Origin: Fidelibacterota bacterium
Lineage (GTDB): Bacteria; Pseudomonadota; Alphaproteobacteria; Rhodospirillales; Rhodospirillaceae
Length of the DNA: 64,000 nt
Direction: 5' to 3'
Assembly: GCA_947476275.1 (NCBI GenBank)
Contig: CANJPQ010000020.1
Location: 1-64,000 of the forward strand
A program made the position numbers and the translations under genes. Positions 1 to 8,568 of this stretch are shown here, piece after piece. Under the pieces are notes generated by a model. That model saw only the letters and a program-made list of their open reading frames with translations, did not search any database and was not told the origin of the DNA. Position 1 is the stretch's first letter. Each line of letters starts with the position of its first letter.

Positions 1-1
1 A

Positions 2-1087
2 AAGCGGTTGGATTTGCTCCCATTGCTCGTCATTGAGCCAGAACAAGTTGCTTCTAATCATCCTCACCCTCGCCATAGACTGAGGGACTCAGAGAATCAT
101 TATCCGATTCAACGCTCAATACTTTACTTTTATTGGGTTTTGACCCTAGCTGGGGAGGCGGTCCAATCATACGAAACCTACCGGAAGCTTGCGAACAAAG
201 AAGCGATCAACGCCGCTACCGCTATTGCATTTCGTGATCGCAAGAACTTTCCCGACAATGTTTGCACTTACGTCGTTGACGCCTTTCAAGCCAATCGTAT
301 TCGAGAGATAAGCCGAGCGCCGGGCGAGCTAGTGCGGGCTGATGGATCTAAGGCGTCGTTCACTATTCTTGAGGCAGGCACGGCACACGTACCATATTTT
401 GCCTCGCCAGACGGTGGTGATCTTTCTGACCATTTCTACGTGCCAGAGCAATTGTGGACTTGGGATGATCTCCACATCGTGCCGTATGGTGGACGTTCAT
501 ACGTCGTTCATGCGAACGAAGGTGAACTTCTGGCAGTAACTGAACCCAATATTGGAGTGACGTGCCAATTCAATTCTGATGTCACGCCGAGACTGATAAC
601 AAATCGTGCCCCTGCGATATGCAAAAAGCTAGTGGAAGACGAAGCTGCATCCTTCCCCGAATTGCCTGCACAAGCGGTCTCATCATCTGGAGAACGCCAA
701 GACCCGCGCTTGCGTAAAGACCTAATGAGTTATGTTGTTTCTACGTCCAGCTTCGAAGTGCGAGGAAAGCCTGTGACGGTCGCGCGATATGAAAATTCCA
801 GCGGCGCTGGTCCCGGTTGCGAATACTCAGGCATGCTTTTCGTGGCGGACGGAAAAGAAGAGGATTCTGGTCGCAACAAGGCATTAAAGAAAGCTCAGGG
901 CGAAGTGGCCGATTGTAGAACTTCTACGACGACGCTCGTGTCTGGGGATCGAGGAGTCTTATTTAAGCTTTCGGGAAGGATTGGCGGAAGGAGCGGTACG
1001 CACACTCGGCGTCTCATGCAAATCGAGGGCGATCAAATTGAGGAGCTGTGCCGCGTGGATGAATTCCGGTCCTACGCTCCTCGTTAA
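2..1087 (+). CDS. Hypothetical protein, 5' end probably outside the window
   Basis: The reading frame is open from the first bases of the window. It has no ATG near its start, only a TTG at 8 without a visible ribosome binding site, so the gene probably begins upstream. About 360 residues are visible and I recognise no family. The middle is rich in charged and polar residues, and several cysteines are scattered along it (for example near GPGCEYSG). Base composition is clearly more AT-rich than the genes after 2.1 kb, and codons such as AAT, TTT and CAA are common, which suggests acquired DNA. It lies 9 bp before the membrane protein gene at 1097, so the two may be cotranscribed. Confidence 0.55.
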   Translation, partial: KRLDLLPLLVIEPEQVASNHPHPRHRLRDSENHYPIQRSILYFYWVLTLAGEAVQSYETYRKLANKEAINAATAIAFRDRKNFPDNVCTYVVDAFQANRIREISRAPGELVRADGSKASFTILEAGTAHVPYFASPDGGDLSDHFYVPEQLWTWDDLHIVPYGGRSYVVHANEGELLAVTEPNIGVTCQFNSDVTPRLITNRAPAICKKLVEDEAASFPELPAQAVSSSGERQDPRLRKDLMSYVVSTSSFEVRGKPVTVARYENSSGAGPGCEYSGMLFVADGKEEDSGRNKALKKAQGEVADCRTSTTTLVSGDRGVLFKLSGRIGGRSGTHTRRLMQIEGDQIEELCRVDEFRSYAPR

Positions 1088-1096
1088 AGGCAGAAA

Positions 1097-1642
1097 ATGG
1101 GCTATTTCGATGGGCTGACAGATGGACTATTCAAGCGGGGCTCCGATAGCCGTGCGCTGTTTTATCCCTGGGGTGTCCTCGGCTCTGGTTACGTGATTCC
1201 CAACGATGAGGAACGTCAGAAACTACGCGATAAGATTAAGCGCCTCTACATCATCATCTTGCCGATGGCGGTGATTTTACCGCGAGTTATTGGTCTGGCA
1301 CTTGCTCTCGTTTTGTTCAGCATCTTCTGTGTTTGGTATCGGTTCTTTGCAAGATCAGTCACGAGGCATCTCGAAAAATCGACAGAGGTGCTAACCATAA
1401 AAGAAAGCATGTCAAACTCCGTGAGATCGCATGGCTGGCCAGTGCTGATTGTTCTGGAGGTGGGGTGTTTAGTCTTTGCAGTGTTCGGAATTTTCCGGCT
1501 TGTTTGGAGTCCGTCTTGGGCTGCGGGCGGGATAGTTGCCATCTTTGGTATTCTTGCTGTCGGACTCTGCATCATGCTTTTTGTGAAAGCGCGGCAGAGA
1601 CGAGACGCGGCCGCGGTAGTGGATGCAAGCCGCATTGAGTGA
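1097..1642 (+). CDS. Hypothetical inner membrane protein
   Basis: A 181-residue protein with no family I recognise. A charged N-terminal region of about 50 residues is followed by a strongly hydrophobic stretch (about 50-85, probably one long or two short membrane helices). A polar loop comes next, then two more hydrophobic segments (about 113-133 and 140-160) and a short basic C-terminus. It follows the upstream unknown gene by 9 bp, with AAAGGCAG just before the ATG, so it looks like the second gene of a two-gene unit. It shares the lower GC of its partner. Function cannot be stated. Confidence 0.6.
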   Translation: MGYFDGLTDGLFKRGSDSRALFYPWGVLGSGYVIPNDEERQKLRDKIKRLYIIILPMAVILPRVIGLALALVLFSIFCVWYRFFARSVTRHLEKSTEVLTIKESMSNSVRSHGWPVLIVLEVGCLVFAVFGIFRLVWSPSWAAGGIVAIFGILAVGLCIMLFVKARQRRDAAAVVDASRIE

Positions 1643-1771
1643 CATGGGCTTTGGGTAGCCGGAATGCTGCCTCTTGCGCTGCAATGAAAGTGGTTCGGCG
1701 TCGCTCAATCGCCGCGATGGGCTAGAACCTGATGATCTGAATCCAGGTGTTCAGAGATTCGTTAGGATTGG

Positions 1772-1799
1772 CGTGCCATCGGGGATTCGATCCGGCACG
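1772..1799. repeat. Inverted repeat in the boundary region
   Basis: CGTGCC (1772-1777) pairs with GGCACG (1794-1799) around a loop containing GGGGATTCGATCC. The loop superficially resembles a tRNA T-arm, but stems of the right length do not form. It lies where composition changes from the AT-richer pair of genes to GC-rich DNA, so a terminator or an old attachment site is possible; neither is proven. Confidence 0.3.
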
Positions 1800-1950
1800 T
1801 GAGCGTATTTCAATGAATTGTGAACCGCCCCGCCAACTGCACACACCGTGAGCTTTGACGGAATCCCATAACCGCCCCATCCTACCGCCGGGGGTTGGGT
1901 GAATGGATGAGTTTAAGCGATGCGGCGGCCGACCCTGGTTGCGGAAAATT

Positions 1951-2097
1951 CACCGCGTATTCACCGCGATAAAACGCGGTGGGGATCGCAGGCTTCCCGC
2001 GCGTATTTTGCGCGGTCGTTTTCGCAAACGTCTGTAATCCCTGCACATTCTCCGGTCCGCGGAATTTTCGCGCGTATTCCGCGCGTTAAAACGCGCG
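1951..2097. repeat. Cluster of short CG-rich palindromes
   Basis: This is the most structured part of the roughly 480-base gap between 1642 and 2127, which holds no convincing gene. Visible units are CACCGCG-ATAAAA-CGCGGTG (1962-1981, preceded by a direct copy of TTCACCGCG), CCGCGC-GTATTTT-GCGCGG (1997-2015), CGCGCG-TATTC-CGCGCG (2069-2085) and CGCGCGTT-AA-AACGCGCG (2080-2097). All share CG-rich arms of 6-8 bases and short A/T-rich loops; TATT recurs in two loops and AAAA in two others. It may be an operator array, a REP-like element or a nucleoid protein site. The nearest gene ends, at 1642 (+) and 2127 (-), are convergent. Confidence 0.5.
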
Positions 2098-2126
2098 AAC
2101 GACACCGCGTTCCGGGCTCTCCCGGC

Positions 2127-3026
2127 TCACATGATCTGCGGCAGATCCGTGTGCGGCTGCAGGCATTTCTTGATCGCTTCTTTGGGTTCCACGCCTTCGG
2201 GCCAGAACTTGGCGATGATGCGTTCGCCGGTCATGCCGTTGCTTTCGTCCGTGCACAGCCACACCGCCGGCGGCACGATCACGTCGCCCGGCAGCAGCGT
2301 GCTGCCCGGTTGCCCCGCACGCTTGCCGACTTCACCCGCCACCATGCCTTGCGTGATGAACGGCGTGTCCGATGCGCCGCCCGGCAGCAGGATGTTGACG
2401 TCGATGTTGTGCTCTTTCAGTTCACCGGCCCAGGTGCGGTGTGTCAGTTCCAACCCCACCTTGGAGGCGCCGTAAGGCGACATGCCCGGCGAGCACATGG
2501 TGTTCAGGCTGGTGGAGATGGCGAACATCTTGCCGCGCCCCTGCTTCAGGAACACCGGCACCATCGCCTTGCTCATGTTGAAGACGCCGATCAAGTTGGT
2601 CTCGACGATCGTGCGGAACGATTCCGCTGGAATCTCATAGAACTTGGGGCGCTTGCCCGGCGAATCCGTGGTGCCGCCCAAGGCGTATTCCATCGTACCG
2701 CGCCCGGCGTTGTTGATCAGCACGTCGACTTTGCCGAAGGCCTGCACGGTGGCATCGACCGTGGCCACGCAGTCTTCCCACTTTGTGACATCGGCGCGCA
2801 GGGTGATGCAGCGGCCGGGGCCGGCGATCGCTTCGGCTTGCGTCTTCACGTCCGCCAGTTCTTCCGGATGCCGACTGGCCGTCAGCGCGACCTTCGCGCC
2901 CGCTTTGAGCAGTTCCTCGGCAATCAACCAACCGAACCCGCGCCCGCCGCCGGTGATGATGACGACCCGGTCCTTCAGGGACGGATGATGAAGCGCCTTC
3001 AGCGTGGCGGCGGTCCAGGATCCCAT
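2127..3026 (-). CDS. SDR family NAD(P)-dependent oxidoreductase
   Basis: A 299-residue classical short-chain dehydrogenase/reductase. It has the cofactor-binding TGGGRGFG motif at 25-32, NNAG at 105-108, the active-site serine near 171-173 and the catalytic YGASK (Tyr185, Lys189). It is some 45 residues longer than a minimal SDR, with an extra N-terminal stretch and a C-terminal tail after the substrate loop. The substrate is unknown. It is transcribed leftwards, with the EamA transporter gene (ending at 3105) upstream on the same strand across a 78 bp gap, so cotranscription is possible. Confidence 0.85.
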   Translation of the reverse strand: MGSWTAATLKALHHPSLKDRVVIITGGGRGFGWLIAEELLKAGAKVALTASRHPEELADVKTQAEAIAGPGRCITLRADVTKWEDCVATVDATVQAFGKVDVLINNAGRGTMEYALGGTTDSPGKRPKFYEIPAESFRTIVETNLIGVFNMSKAMVPVFLKQGRGKMFAISTSLNTMCSPGMSPYGASKVGLELTHRTWAGELKEHNIDVNILLPGGASDTPFITQGMVAGEVGKRAGQPGSTLLPGDVIVPPAVWLCTDESNGMTGERIIAKFWPEGVEPKEAIKKCLQPHTDLPQIM

Positions 3027-3104
3027 GTCGGCACCTTTACGAGAAATTCGGGTGCGGGAGGCTTAGACCGCACGTTCCCGACCCGCAACCCGGTCCAGGC
3101 CGGG

Positions 3105-3998
3105 CTATCCACTGGCTGGGACAAGCATCAGCGGCACACCGCAGAGGATCAGGGCAAGGCCCGCGATCTTTGCCGCACCGTGAGCTTCGCGGAACAGCAC
3201 GACACCGATGGCCACGGTGACGCCGATCTCCGCCACCCGCTTCAGGGCTTCGACAAAAGCGACGAGGGTCAGCTGATAGGCGGCGAGCTGCAGCGCGAAG
3301 CTGGCACCCGCCGCAAGCCCCGCCCAAAGGATGACAGCGCGCGCACCGGCGGGCACACGGAACGAGCCGCCGCGGCTCGCCACGATCCAGATTCCGATGC
3401 TGCCCGACACCATCATCAGAAGAATCATGCCGTGAAGCGCGACGCCCGTCGCCGCCACGGCCATCTTGTCGAGGGGTCCGGTCATCGACCAGGCAACGGC
3501 CACGCCGATCATCGGCAGGGCGCCGGGCTCGGCGCGGAAATTGCGCCAGATCGCCGCGACGCTCGCCTGACCGGGCGGGAGATAGAGCAGCATCACGCCG
3601 ACCGCGGCCAAGGCGACGCCGAGGCCCTGGTGCAGGGCGGGCGATTCCCCCAGCAGCACCGCGCCCAACGCGATCGTGATCACGGGAATGAGCGACAGCA
3701 GCGGCACCACCATGGTGAGGGGGGACCGCCGCACGGAAACGATGAACAGGGCATTGCCCGCCAGGCTGAACGCGGCATCCGCCACCGCCGGCGTCCAATA
3801 GGCCGCGCCGGGCAGGCCGGTGGGCGGCACGAACAACAGTCCGAGCGCCAGCAGCGGGATTTGGACCGCGAGGAAATAGAACAGCACCGTTGCGGTCGGA
3901 ACCGTCGCCGGAACCACTTTCCGGAAATAGTCCGCGGCCGCCAGGGCAAGGCCGCAGGCGACGCTCAGGGCAAAGGCAGGGAGGCTAAGGGCGGACAT
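3105..3998 (-). CDS. EamA/DMT superfamily transporter
   Basis: A 297-residue, very hydrophobic protein with about ten predicted membrane helices arranged as two repeats of roughly 140 residues, the pattern of the EamA (drug/metabolite transporter) family in the inner membrane. The second half carries the typical end-of-repeat helices rich in Gly and Ala. The start MSALSLPAF fits a first membrane segment directly at the N-terminus. The substrate cannot be read from sequence. It is upstream of and on the same strand as the SDR at 2127. Confidence 0.85.
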   Translation of the reverse strand: MSALSLPAFALSVACGLALAAADYFRKVVPATVPTATVLFYFLAVQIPLLALGLLFVPPTGLPGAAYWTPAVADAAFSLAGNALFIVSVRRSPLTMVVPLLSLIPVITIALGAVLLGESPALHQGLGVALAAVGVMLLYLPPGQASVAAIWRNFRAEPGALPMIGVAVAWSMTGPLDKMAVAATGVALHGMILLMMVSGSIGIWIVASRGGSFRVPAGARAVILWAGLAAGASFALQLAAYQLTLVAFVEALKRVAEIGVTVAIGVVLFREAHGAAKIAGLALILCGVPLMLVPASG

Positions 3999-4123
3999 GC
4001 GGTTTCTGTGCCTCTGGCGTCACATGCGGCTGCGCTTGCGTCAAGGCGCCGCCGCGATGCCTTGACCGTACCGCCGCCTGTCCCCATCTTGAAGCCCGCG
4101 GCAAGCGCCGCAAGGCGCGGTAT

Positions 4124-5128
4124 ATGTCGGATTTTCTTCAGAATTTACGCACGCGCGCGGTCGGCCAATGGGACGCGTGGCAGCAGCGCCGCCGCAGCGG
4201 CGTCAGCACGCCCGTCGATGTAGCGCCCGCCCAGGTCGGGCGCGTCGTGCTCATCGTTGTGGCGCTGCTCGCCCTCTACTACCCGGTCGGCATGCTGCTC
4301 TATAACCGGATCGACGACGACACGGACTTCCAGCCGTCGGCGGACTATGCGGTGCAGGGCGGCAGCAAGGCCGTGGCGACCGCCGCCGCATTGATCGACC
4401 GGGAAGCCGATCATTGGCTGGCGAACAAGCCGATGCTCCATCCCGCCGCCGCCCTCGACAACGCGCCGAACTTTCAGCTCGGCGTGATCTACGCCGTGTC
4501 GCGCTTCGCCATGGAACTGGGCGACTACATCGGCCGCATGCGCGGGTCGAGCTCGATCAACGCCGATCTCGATCAGGCCGCCGGCCTGCTGAAGTACGAC
4601 GGCCGCACGTGGTATTGGGGCCAGGGCAACATCATCCCGACCGCGAAGGCGGAGAGTCAGTACCGCACCGCCGTGCAGGCGCTGCTGCGCTACAACAAGC
4701 AGGTCGCCGCCGGCAACGCGATGTTCGACCGCCGCGCCGACAACCTGATCGCCTTCCTCGACCGCGTCGCCGCGGACCTCGGCTCCGCCAGCGCCACGCT
4801 GGACGCGCGCGCCAAGCTCAGCACTGGCTACTTCGACACGATGTCCGACGACGACTTCTACGACGTGAAGGGCAAGCTCTACGGCTACTACCTGATCCTG
4901 CGCGACGTTGGCGCGGATTTCGAGGGCGTGATCCAGCAGAAGAATGCCACCGCCATGTGGCAGGGCATGTTGGAGTCTCTGCGCACGGGGGCCGAGATGG
5001 CCCCGCTGGTCGTGGCGAATGGCCGCCAGGACAGCATGTTGGTGCCGTCGCATTTGGCGGCGCTCGGGTTCCACCTGTTGCGCGCGCGCCAGCAGATCCG
5101 CGAGATCGGCGACGTTCTCCAGAAATAG
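4124..5128 (+). CDS. DUF2333 family membrane-anchored protein
   Basis: A 334-residue protein that I recognise as DUF2333, a family of unknown function in proteobacteria. After a 40-residue cytoplasmic N-terminus there is a single membrane helix (about 43-63), then a large periplasmic region with conserved aromatic and charged blocks ([27 protein letters not shown]). The ending is helical. It precedes msrB by 10 bp, so the two probably form one transcript. A link to envelope methionine repair is only suggested by this neighbour. Confidence 0.8.
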   Translation: MSDFLQNLRTRAVGQWDAWQQRRRSGVSTPVDVAPAQVGRVVLIVVALLALYYPVGMLLYNRIDDDTDFQPSADYAVQGGSKAVATAAALIDREADHWLANKPMLHPAAALDNAPNFQLGVIYAVSRFAMELGDYIGRMRGSSSINADLDQAAGLLKYDGRTWYWGQGNIIPTAKAESQYRTAVQALLRYNKQVAAGNAMFDRRADNLIAFLDRVAADLGSASATLDARAKLSTGYFDTMSDDDFYDVKGKLYGYYLILRDVGADFEGVIQQKNATAMWQGMLESLRTGAEMAPLVVANGRQDSMLVPSHLAALGFHLLRARQQIREIGDVLQK

Positions 5129-5138
5129 GGAGGTTTTG

Positions 5139-5534
5139 ATGCCGAAGATCGAAAAGTCCGACGCCGAGTGGCGTGAGCAGCTGAGCCCCGAGCAGTACAG
5201 AATCCTGCGCGAAAAAGGCACCGAGCGCGCCTGGAGCGGCGAACTCAACGCGGCCAAGGGCCCGGGCACCTTTGTCTGCGCCGGCTGCGGCACGGCGCTG
5301 TTCGACGCGGGCACCAAGTTCGATTCCGGCTCCGGCTGGCCGAGTTTCTTCGCGCCGTTCAGCGACGAGGCCATCGAAGAGCATCGCGACATGAGCCACG
5401 GCATGGTGCGGGTGGAAGTGACCTGCGCGAATTGCGGCGGCCACCTCGGCCACGTCTTCCCCGACGGCCCCCGCCCGACCGGCCTGCGCTACTGCATCAA
5501 CTCCCTGTCGCTTGAGAAGAAGAGCGAGACGTAA
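5139..5534 (+). CDS. msrB: Peptide-methionine (R)-S-oxide reductase MsrB
   Basis: This enzyme reduces the R epimer of methionine sulfoxide in proteins, using thioredoxin. The 131-residue protein has the zinc-site pairs CAGC and CANC, the SGSGWPSF block, GHVFPDGP, and RYCINSLSL, which carries the catalytic cysteine. The length is normal for a single-domain cytoplasmic MsrB. The ATG at 5139 is preceded by GGGAGG at the right distance; a longer reading frame upstream overlaps the DUF2333 gene in another frame and is not used. msrP and msrQ elsewhere in this window cover envelope methionine repair. Confidence 0.95.
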   Translation: MPKIEKSDAEWREQLSPEQYRILREKGTERAWSGELNAAKGPGTFVCAGCGTALFDAGTKFDSGSGWPSFFAPFSDEAIEEHRDMSHGMVRVEVTCANCGGHLGHVFPDGPRPTGLRYCINSLSLEKKSET

Positions 5535-5537
5535 GGC

Positions 5538-7109
5538 TTAGCCCTCGACCAGCTTCTCCACGGTCTCCAATAGATCCGCTTCCGCGGCAGGTTTGTCCCA
5601 GCGGAGGCGGGAGACGCGCGGGAAGCGCAGCGCGATACCGGACTTATGGCGCGTCGATCGTTGCGCGGCGTCGAAGGCGACTTCCAGCACCAGGCCCGGC
5701 GAGACAGCGCGCACCGGGCCGAAGCGCTCGGTGGTGTTGTTGCGCACCCAGGTGTCGATCTGCTTCAGCTCCGCATCGGTGAAACCGAAGTACGCTTTGC
5801 CGATGGGCACAAGTTCATCGTCCCGCCAGACGCCGAAGGTGTAGTCCGAATAGAACGAGCTGCGTTTGCCATGGCCGCGCTGGGCGTACATCAACACCGC
5901 ATCGACGGTGAGCGGATCGCGCTTCCACTTGAACCACGGTCCCTTCGGGCGGCCGGCGATGTAGGGTGCATCGCGACGCTTGAGCATCAGGCCTTCCATG
6001 CCGGCGCCGCGCGAGGACGCGCGCAGCTCCTTCAACGCGTCCCAGGTGTCGAACGCAACGACGGGCGAGAGATCAAATGCATCCCGCGGCGTCGCCATGA
6101 AGGCATCCAGCCGCTGGCGCCGGTGTTCCCACGGGAGGCCGCGCAGGTCTTCGCCCTTCTCGAACAGGATGTCGTAGACGCGCACGAACGCCGGATATTG
6201 GTCGATCATCTTGCGGGTGACGGCCTTGCGGTTCAGCCGCTGCTGCAGATCGGCGAAGGGTGCGGGATTGAAGCCGTCGCCGCGCACCAGCAGTTCGCCG
6301 TCCAGCACCGCCTCGAACCGCGCCGCGGCGATCACGTCGGGGAAGGTGGCGGAGATATCGTCGCCGGAGCGCGCGAACACCCGCCCATCGCCGCCGGTCG
6401 AGCCCGCCACTTGCACGCGTATGCCATCCCACTTCCACTCGGCGATGAAGTCGCGCGGATCGAGGGCGGCGAACTCTTGCTCCTCGATGGCCTGCGAGAG
6501 CATGAACGGGCGGAACGCCGTCGCCCCGGTTGCGGGCGGCTTTGGTCCGCGCTTCTCCGCCCAGGCAAACATCTCGGTGTAGGGCGGTTCGTACCCATGC
6601 CAGAGTTCCTCGATGTCGGCGAGGTCGAGCGCGCCCCAGTCCGCGAGGGCCGTCTTGGCGAGCCGGGCGGAGACGCCGATGCGCAAGCCGCCGGTCAGCA
6701 GTTTCAGCAGCGCCCAACGGCCGGTCGCATCGAGATCGTCCAGCCACCCGGCGATCAGGCCGGGCACCGCTTGCTTCGAGGACGCGCGCAAGGTTTCCAC
6801 GATGTGCCCCAAGGTCGGCGGCGCGGTGTTCGCGCCGGCGCCGGGCCACATCAGCGCGATGGTTTCCGCGAGATCGCCGACGTAGTCATAGGAATAAGCG
6901 AACAACACCGGATCGGCGCGCGTCGTCATCAACTCGCGCAGGGCGGCGGGCTTGGCGTGGGGAATGTCGAGGGTGCCGGCCAAGGCGCCCAAGCCATAGC
7001 CGCGATCCGGGTCCGGCGTCGTCGCGAAGTAATCCGCGAGCAGGCGCAGCTTTCCCAGCCGCGACGGCTGATAGATCAGCTGATCGAGCAGGGCGGCGAA
7101 TGCCTTCAT
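5538..7109 (-). CDS. Ligase-associated DNA damage response ATP-dependent DNA ligase (LigC/LigB type)
   Basis: A 523-residue ATP-dependent DNA ligase that would seal nicks during repair. An N-terminal helical DNA-binding domain (about 1-200) is followed by the adenylation domain with the active-site lysine in EWKWDGI (Lys226), the ELLVRGDG and EGLMLKRRDAPY motifs, and the FKWKRDPLTVDAVLMYAQ block. A C-terminal OB-fold ends at LRFPRVSRLRWDKPAAEAD. It matches the family called cisplatin damage response ligase, found with an exonuclease, an Lhr helicase and PdeM. Its ATG overlaps the exonuclease stop (ATGA, 7106-7109), showing translational coupling. Confidence 0.92.
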   Translation of the reverse strand: MKAFAALLDQLIYQPSRLGKLRLLADYFATTPDPDRGYGLGALAGTLDIPHAKPAALRELMTTRADPVLFAYSYDYVGDLAETIALMWPGAGANTAPPTLGHIVETLRASSKQAVPGLIAGWLDDLDATGRWALLKLLTGGLRIGVSARLAKTALADWGALDLADIEELWHGYEPPYTEMFAWAEKRGPKPPATGATAFRPFMLSQAIEEQEFAALDPRDFIAEWKWDGIRVQVAGSTGGDGRVFARSGDDISATFPDVIAAARFEAVLDGELLVRGDGFNPAPFADLQQRLNRKAVTRKMIDQYPAFVRVYDILFEKGEDLRGLPWEHRRQRLDAFMATPRDAFDLSPVVAFDTWDALKELRASSRGAGMEGLMLKRRDAPYIAGRPKGPWFKWKRDPLTVDAVLMYAQRGHGKRSSFYSDYTFGVWRDDELVPIGKAYFGFTDAELKQIDTWVRNNTTERFGPVRAVSPGLVLEVAFDAAQRSTRHKSGIALRFPRVSRLRWDKPAAEADLLETVEKLVEG

Positions 7110-8146
7110 GAGGGCGGCGCCGTTCCCGTGAGGTCGTCGTCGTTCTCGTCGTCGTATCCGACAAGCGACAGCGCCTGCGCCGGGACACCCATGACGCCAA
7201 GAGCGTGGGCCAGGGCTTCTTCGCGTCCGTGCGTGATCCACACCGCGCCGGGCTTCACCTCGCGCACGGTCTGCAGCAATTCGTTCCAGTCGGCATGGTC
7301 GGAGATCACGAGGGGTAGTTCGACGCCGCGCTGCTTCGCGCGCTGGCGGATGCGCATCCATCCCGACGCCATGGCCGTCACAGGTTCGTGCATGCGCCGC
7401 GACCACCGGTCCGAGAGCGCGCCGGGCGGGCAGAGCACAATTTGGCCCGCGAGCGCTTTCAGCGGTTCTCCGGCCACGGGCCGCAACTCGCCCAGATCGA
7501 TGCCGTAATGCCGATACAGCGCACACATGCCGGCGAGCGCGCCGTGCAGATAGATCGGTGCGCTGTATCCGGCTTCGCGCAGCAGCACGATCACTCGTTG
7601 CGCCTTGCCCAAGGCGTAAGCGCCGACCAGGTGCGTGCGCTCGGGGAACACCCGCATTGAATGCAGCAGCCGTGCGATCTCGCCGCCGTCGTCGGGATGA
7701 CAGAACACCGGCAGCGCGAAGGTCGCCTCGGTGATAAACACGTCGCACGGAGTGACCTCGAACGGCGGGCAGGTGGGATCGCGGCGGCGCTTGTAGTCGC
7801 CGGACACCACCGCGCGCAGGCCATTGTACTCGAGCACGAGCTGGGCGCTGCCAAGCACGTGTCCCGCCGGAACGAAGGTGACGCGCATGTCGCCGACGGT
7901 GATCGGTTCGCCATAGCGCGCGGCCTGGGCGCCGCTTTGCGCGCCGAAGCGCTCCGCCATGATTGCCAGAGTCGGATCCGTCGCCAGGACGGACCCATGC
8001 CCGCCGCGGGCGTGGTCGCCGTGGCCGTGGGTAATCACCGCACGGTCCACTGGCGTAACGGGATCAATCCAGAAATTCCCCGGCGCGGCGCGCAACCCGG
8101 CAGGCGTGACCTTCAACCAACTTGCGACGACCGCGGATGGGTTCAC
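7106..8146 (-). CDS. Ligase-associated MBL-fold DNA exonuclease
   Basis: A metallo-beta-lactamase fold nuclease of the beta-CASP type, related to SNM1/Artemis and CPSF-like nucleases, that works with the adjacent ligase. The metal-binding motif THGHGDHARGG is clear, followed by PAGHVLGSAQL, VVSGDYKRRRDPTC and the later ISDHADWNEL and ITHGREEAL blocks. The start is uncertain: the reading frame is open to an ATG at 8215, but homologues begin only a few residues before VTPAGL, which fits the GTG at 8146 (346 residues). An AAAGAAAGGG stretch lies upstream of that GTG, at a rather long spacing. Confidence 0.88.
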   Translation of the reverse strand: MNPSAVVASWLKVTPAGLRAAPGNFWIDPVTPVDRAVITHGHGDHARGGHGSVLATDPTLAIMAERFGAQSGAQAARYGEPITVGDMRVTFVPAGHVLGSAQLVLEYNGLRAVVSGDYKRRRDPTCPPFEVTPCDVFITEATFALPVFCHPDDGGEIARLLHSMRVFPERTHLVGAYALGKAQRVIVLLREAGYSAPIYLHGALAGMCALYRHYGIDLGELRPVAGEPLKALAGQIVLCPPGALSDRWSRRMHEPVTAMASGWMRIRQRAKQRGVELPLVISDHADWNELLQTVREVKPGAVWITHGREEALAHALGVMGVPAQALSLVGYDDENDDDLTGTAPPS

Positions 8147-8215
8147 GGAAATGGCAATCCCTTTCTTTGACGACGTCGCAGAATTCTCATATGTGGCCAG
8201 AGACAGGCCGTGCAA

Positions 8216-8494
8216 CCCATGTTGTCGCTGTTACCCGCAACAGGTTGCTGCTCAAACCCGCAGAACTGCGCGGTTTGTAAGGGGCCGCGCGAAGTGCCGG
8301 GCATCGACAACCCGCGCTCGCCACCATGGCCTCACGGCAAGATTTTCGGCGAGTGTGTTCTCGCTGCACTAGTCGTAACGCATCGCTCGCGTATTCTGCG
8401 CCTCCTGCTGCGGCCCATTTCGCAGCACGGAGTCCTCGGGGGAGGGCGCTCTAGATCGATGTGCCGCCGCAAGGCGCCGCGATCCGGAGCCGGG
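8216..8494. other. Non-coding gap upstream of the exonuclease gene
   Basis: The stretch between the exonuclease gene and the SDR at 8569 is about 350-420 bases, depending on the exonuclease start. It holds no convincing gene: short open frames on both strands lack ribosome binding sites and family features. The part nearest 8146-8400 must contain the promoter for the minus-strand exonuclease-ligase unit, but I see no clear -35/-10 pair. The right-hand end is occupied by the terminator at 8499-8530. Confidence 0.4.
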
Positions 8495-8498
8495 CCAA

Positions 8499-8530
8499 AA
8501 AAGGGGCTGGGTATATACCCGGCCCCTTTT
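8499..8530 (-). terminator. Rho-independent terminator of the SDR gene at 8569
   Basis: GGGGC (8503-8507) pairs with GCCCC (8522-8526) around the perfect palindrome GGGTATATACCC (8509-8520), with A-runs on the left and T-runs on the right. Read on the minus strand, the hairpin ends in TTTTTT, as expected for a terminator about 40 bases after the stop codon at 8569. The symmetrical A/T flanks would also let it act on the plus strand. Confidence 0.8.
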
Positions 8531-8568
8531 CTTTTCGCCCACTCGCGCTGTTTGGAATTGATCTAAGT

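Noticed and set aside
1771-1800. A tRNA-like segment (GGGGATTCGATCC)
   Set aside because: The T-arm stem does not pair correctly, and no acceptor or anticodon stem can be built around it.
1920-4223. A 767-codon open frame on the plus strand
   Set aside because: It is the shadow of the minus-strand SDR and EamA genes; the translation is His/Arg/Gly-rich without any family motif.
4145-5404. A 419-codon minus-strand frame opposite DUF2333 and msrB
   Set aside because: Both plus-strand genes match known families, so this frame is a by-product of high GC.
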